Shown here piece by piece: positions 62,207 to 64,000 of a DNA stretch of 64,000 nt. A program made the position numbers and the translations under genes. The notes beneath the pieces are model-generated. The model worked only from the letters and a program-made list of their open reading frames with translations. It was not told the DNA's origin and ran no database searches. This DNA is from DASQZK01 sp963771005 (GTDB lineage: Bacteria > Bacteroidota > Bacteroidia > Bacteroidales > GCA-2748055): contig CAVYRO010000002.1 in NCBI GenBank assembly GCA_963771005.1, positions 62,001-126,000 of the forward strand, given 5' to 3'. The stretch's first letter is position 1. The number at the start of each line of letters is the position of its first letter.

Positions 62207-64000
62207 TCACCTCGAAAATTTTGTAAATATAACCCCGTGTACCGGGATCTGCAATTTAATTGATCCTTCCATCCCGCCAAGATCTTTCTGCCGCCAGATA
62301 TCCCTTACGTAATATTTTCCCGATATCCCGAAACTGTCGAAGGAAAGGCTGATCTCTTTCGGATCTGGACTGAGATTGAAGAATCCCACCGCAATGCTTC
62401 CATCGCTCAGCGGTTTTGTCCAGACCTGGAGGTTTTCCCTGTTGTATGCCTGCACGGCCTGCCTGCCCGGGTAATCCTGGTGAACGGCAAGGACTTCATT
62501 GTTGGTCAGGAGGTTTAGGGTGAAATCATCAAGTTTGGTCAGATCACATCCCAGGAGCATAGGGGCCGAGAGGAGTGACCAAAGCGAGATGTGTGTATAC
62601 TGCTCGTCGGGGGTGAGCCTTGTCGGATGTGTGCTTGGTCCCCATCCGACCGATCCGACGACCATCATGTCCACATCATTCCAATGACCCGGCCCGGCAT
62701 ACTGCGAGGACCGGCCTTCATTGAACCCGATGGAAGACATACTTTCCCAGGTATCGGTAATGTCGCCTGTGGTTCTCCACAAATTTCCGCCTACTTCGGC
62801 ACCCCATTTCCAAACATCTCCCATCCCATACTGGCAGAGGCTGAACACGATATCCCTGTCGATCCTGTCGAGGCATCCCTTCAGCAGGGAATAGGGTTTC
62901 TGTAATTCTTCAAGGCTGTTGTTTGCTGCGATGCGGCCGTAGGAACACCAATCGTACTTGATGTAGTCGAATCCCCAGTCGGCCCAGGTTCTCACATCCT
63001 GGCATTCGTGCTGGTAGCTGCCGAGGTAACCGCCGCAGGTGAGGGGTCCGGGCGATGAGTAAATACCGGTCTTTAATCCCAGACTATGCACATACGCGGT
63101 AAGGGCTTTCATATCCGGAAATTTTTGGTTCGTTTCGATCTCCCCCCGGGAGTTCCGTTTTTCCGATTCCCAGCCGTCATCGATGTTGACATAGGTCCAG
63201 CCGTAATCTGCCAGACCCGATTTTTTTATCATATCCGCGGCGTTTCTGACTTTGGCATCATCGACGGAGAGGCCCCATACATTCCAGCTGTTCCATCCCA
63301 GGGGTGGCGTGAGAGCGATGGTATTGCCGATCTTTATCATGAAGGCCGCCGTATCTGTTCCCAGCCTATTGGAGGCTTTCAGGGTGACGGGATAATCTCC
63401 CTCACGGGTCACTTTTCCCTTTATGATCCCAGTTTCCTTATCGATGGACAAGCCTGCGGGAAGACCCGTAGCTTCAAAGGTTACAGGCCTTGTACCCGAA
63501 ACCGGCACAGCGAAAAGGAAAGGGCTGCCCGGGCGGGCACCGGAGACAGCGGGGCCGTTTATTCTTACCACATCGGGTGCCGGCGGCGTGAGAACATAGG
63601 GAGCGGTCTGGAATGCATATATGGGGTTGCGGGCATTTTTCACCCTGAAAATGTATTCCACCTTATAGCTCATGGTTTGCGGAGCATTGAAGGTAAACAT
63701 ATGCGGCAGATTTTCACCTGCGGGGATGGTAATATCCTCTTTCTCTATGTAAAGGTTTTTGTCACCGAATTGCCCTGAAACCCTGACTGTCAGCTCGCCT
63801 TCAATATCATTGGTCTTCAGCCTGTTGATAAGAAAAATACTCTTTGAATAATTATCCGATACGAGTTCAAAAGGTTCGGAATGAATGTCGAAGGTGATGT
63901 AATCCTTCAGGTCGACCATACTTATGGAAGGTTCTGGTGTATAAAGACCGCCTCCGCCCCCCGTATCATTCACCCTTACAGCAATGATATTATCCCTGTC
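62207..64000 (-). CDS. Alpha-galactosidase, GH27, with N-terminal beta-sandwich domains (5' end missing)
   Basis: The frame is open to the right edge (598 codons visible). The GTG at 63973 is not used as a start because coding sequence (DRDNIIAVRVND) continues upstream, resembling a sugar-binding or jelly-roll domain. Residues after that include an Ig-like putative module (GLPAGLSIDKETGIIKGKVTREGDYPVTLKASN). The GH27 domain then shows LGWNSWNVWGLSVDDA, the nucleophile Asp in FDYIKYDWCSYGR and the acid/base Asp in GHWNDVDMMVVG. It should release terminal alpha-galactose from galactomannan or other glycans. Signal peptide and full length are outside the window. Confidence 0.9.
   Translation of the reverse strand, partial: DRDNIIAVRVNDTGGGGGLYTPEPSISMVDLKDYITFDIHSEPFELVSDNYSKSIFLINRLKTNDIEGELTVRVSGQFGDKNLYIEKEDITIPAGENLPHMFTFNAPQTMSYKVEYIFRVKNARNPIYAFQTAPYVLTPPAPDVVRINGPAVSGARPGSPFLFAVPVSGTRPVTFEATGLPAGLSIDKETGIIKGKVTREGDYPVTLKASNRLGTDTAAFMIKIGNTIALTPPLGWNSWNVWGLSVDDAKVRNAADMIKKSGLADYGWTYVNIDDGWESEKRNSRGEIETNQKFPDMKALTAYVHSLGLKTGIYSSPGPLTCGGYLGSYQHECQDVRTWADWGFDYIKYDWCSYGRIAANNSLEELQKPYSLLKGCLDRIDRDIVFSLCQYGMGDVWKWGAEVGGNLWRTTGDITDTWESMSSIGFNEGRSSQYAGPGHWNDVDMMVVGSVGWGPSTHPTRLTPDEQYTHISLWSLLSAPMLLGCDLTKLDDFTLNLLTNNEVLAVHQDYPGRQAVQAYNRENLQVWTKPLSDGSIAVGFFNLSPDPKEISLSFDSFGISGKYYVRDIWRQKDLGGMEGSIKLQIPVHGVIFTKFSR

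Noticed and set aside
1..64000. A SusC/SusD polysaccharide utilisation locus
   Set aside because: Despite many CAZymes, no TonB-dependent SusC-like receptor or SusD-like lipoprotein is encoded in the window; the DUF5916 protein is a different barrel family.

Overview
The window looks like a chromosome segment from a polysaccharide-degrading member of the Bacteroidota, probably Bacteroidales/Marinilabiliales-like. The evidence is a type IX secretion sorting domain on a large GH30 protein, many SPase II lipoprotein CAZymes, HYC_CC_PP-type and heavy-metal proteins typical of the phylum, A/T-rich leaders without clear Shine-Dalgarno sites, and word-like intergenic repeats. Gene names rest on motif recognition by eye; no database search was possible.

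Layout. 1-5.4 kb: a GH5 lipoprotein (cut by the left edge) divergent from a GH29 alpha-L-fucosidase, a DUF5916 outer-membrane-type protein and an L-rhamnose mutarotase. 5.4-7.1 kb: class I fructose-bisphosphate aldolase, then a repeat-rich gap with a 227-bp nested inverted repeat. 7.1-15.6 kb: a minus-strand Cus-type heavy-metal efflux locus (HMA-AraC regulator, HYC_CC_PP protein, CusA, frameshifted TolC, CusB with metal-binding and DUF3347 domains, periplasmic HMA protein). 15.8-19.1 kb: D-lyxose/D-mannose isomerase, PfkB kinase and a CE15 glucuronoyl esterase. 19.1-20.3 kb: an AT-rich island with an IS66 remnant and a MntA/HepT toxin-antitoxin pair. 20.7-23 kb: M28 peptidase.

23-32 kb: E2 and fused E1 alpha/beta of a 2-oxoacid dehydrogenase, divergent from a GntR regulator that heads a rhamnose operon (rhaD, rhaB, rhaA). 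31.9-34 kb: Gfo/Idh/MocA oxidoreductase and a YghZ-like aldo/keto reductase. 34-50.3 kb: a run of exported polysaccharide enzymes (DUF2264, GH88, a broken PhoD-like phosphatase, a GH30 T9SS protein, GH28, a dimethylformamidase-beta-like lipoprotein, GH74). 50.3-54.1 kb: small housekeeping or stress genes (SRPBCC, YdeI, RibD-like reductase, cold-shock protein, nitronate monooxygenase). 54.5-61.2 kb: a TetR-TolC-adaptor-RND multidrug efflux operon. 61.4-64 kb: NUDIX hydrolase and a GH27 alpha-galactosidase cut by the right edge.

How it fits together: exported GH29/GH28/GH88/GH30/CE15/GH74/GH27 enzymes would release fucose, rhamnose, unsaturated uronates, galactose and xylose-type sugars from plant or algal cell-wall glycans. 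The rhamnose pathway yields DHAP and L-lactaldehyde, for which the aldolase and the aldo/keto reductase are plausible downstream enzymes. No SusC/SusD pair is present, so uptake must be encoded elsewhere.

The most unusual non-coding signals are: four near-identical 15-bp palindromes spaced 32-33 bp apart directly before the GH74 start; the 227-bp nested inverted repeat; a composite repeat present twice with 49-bp identical and 48-bp nearly identical blocks in the same order; and a three-copy repeat, one copy of which supplies a stop codon. One gene (PhoD-like) carries about four same-direction frameshifts and another (TolC) one.
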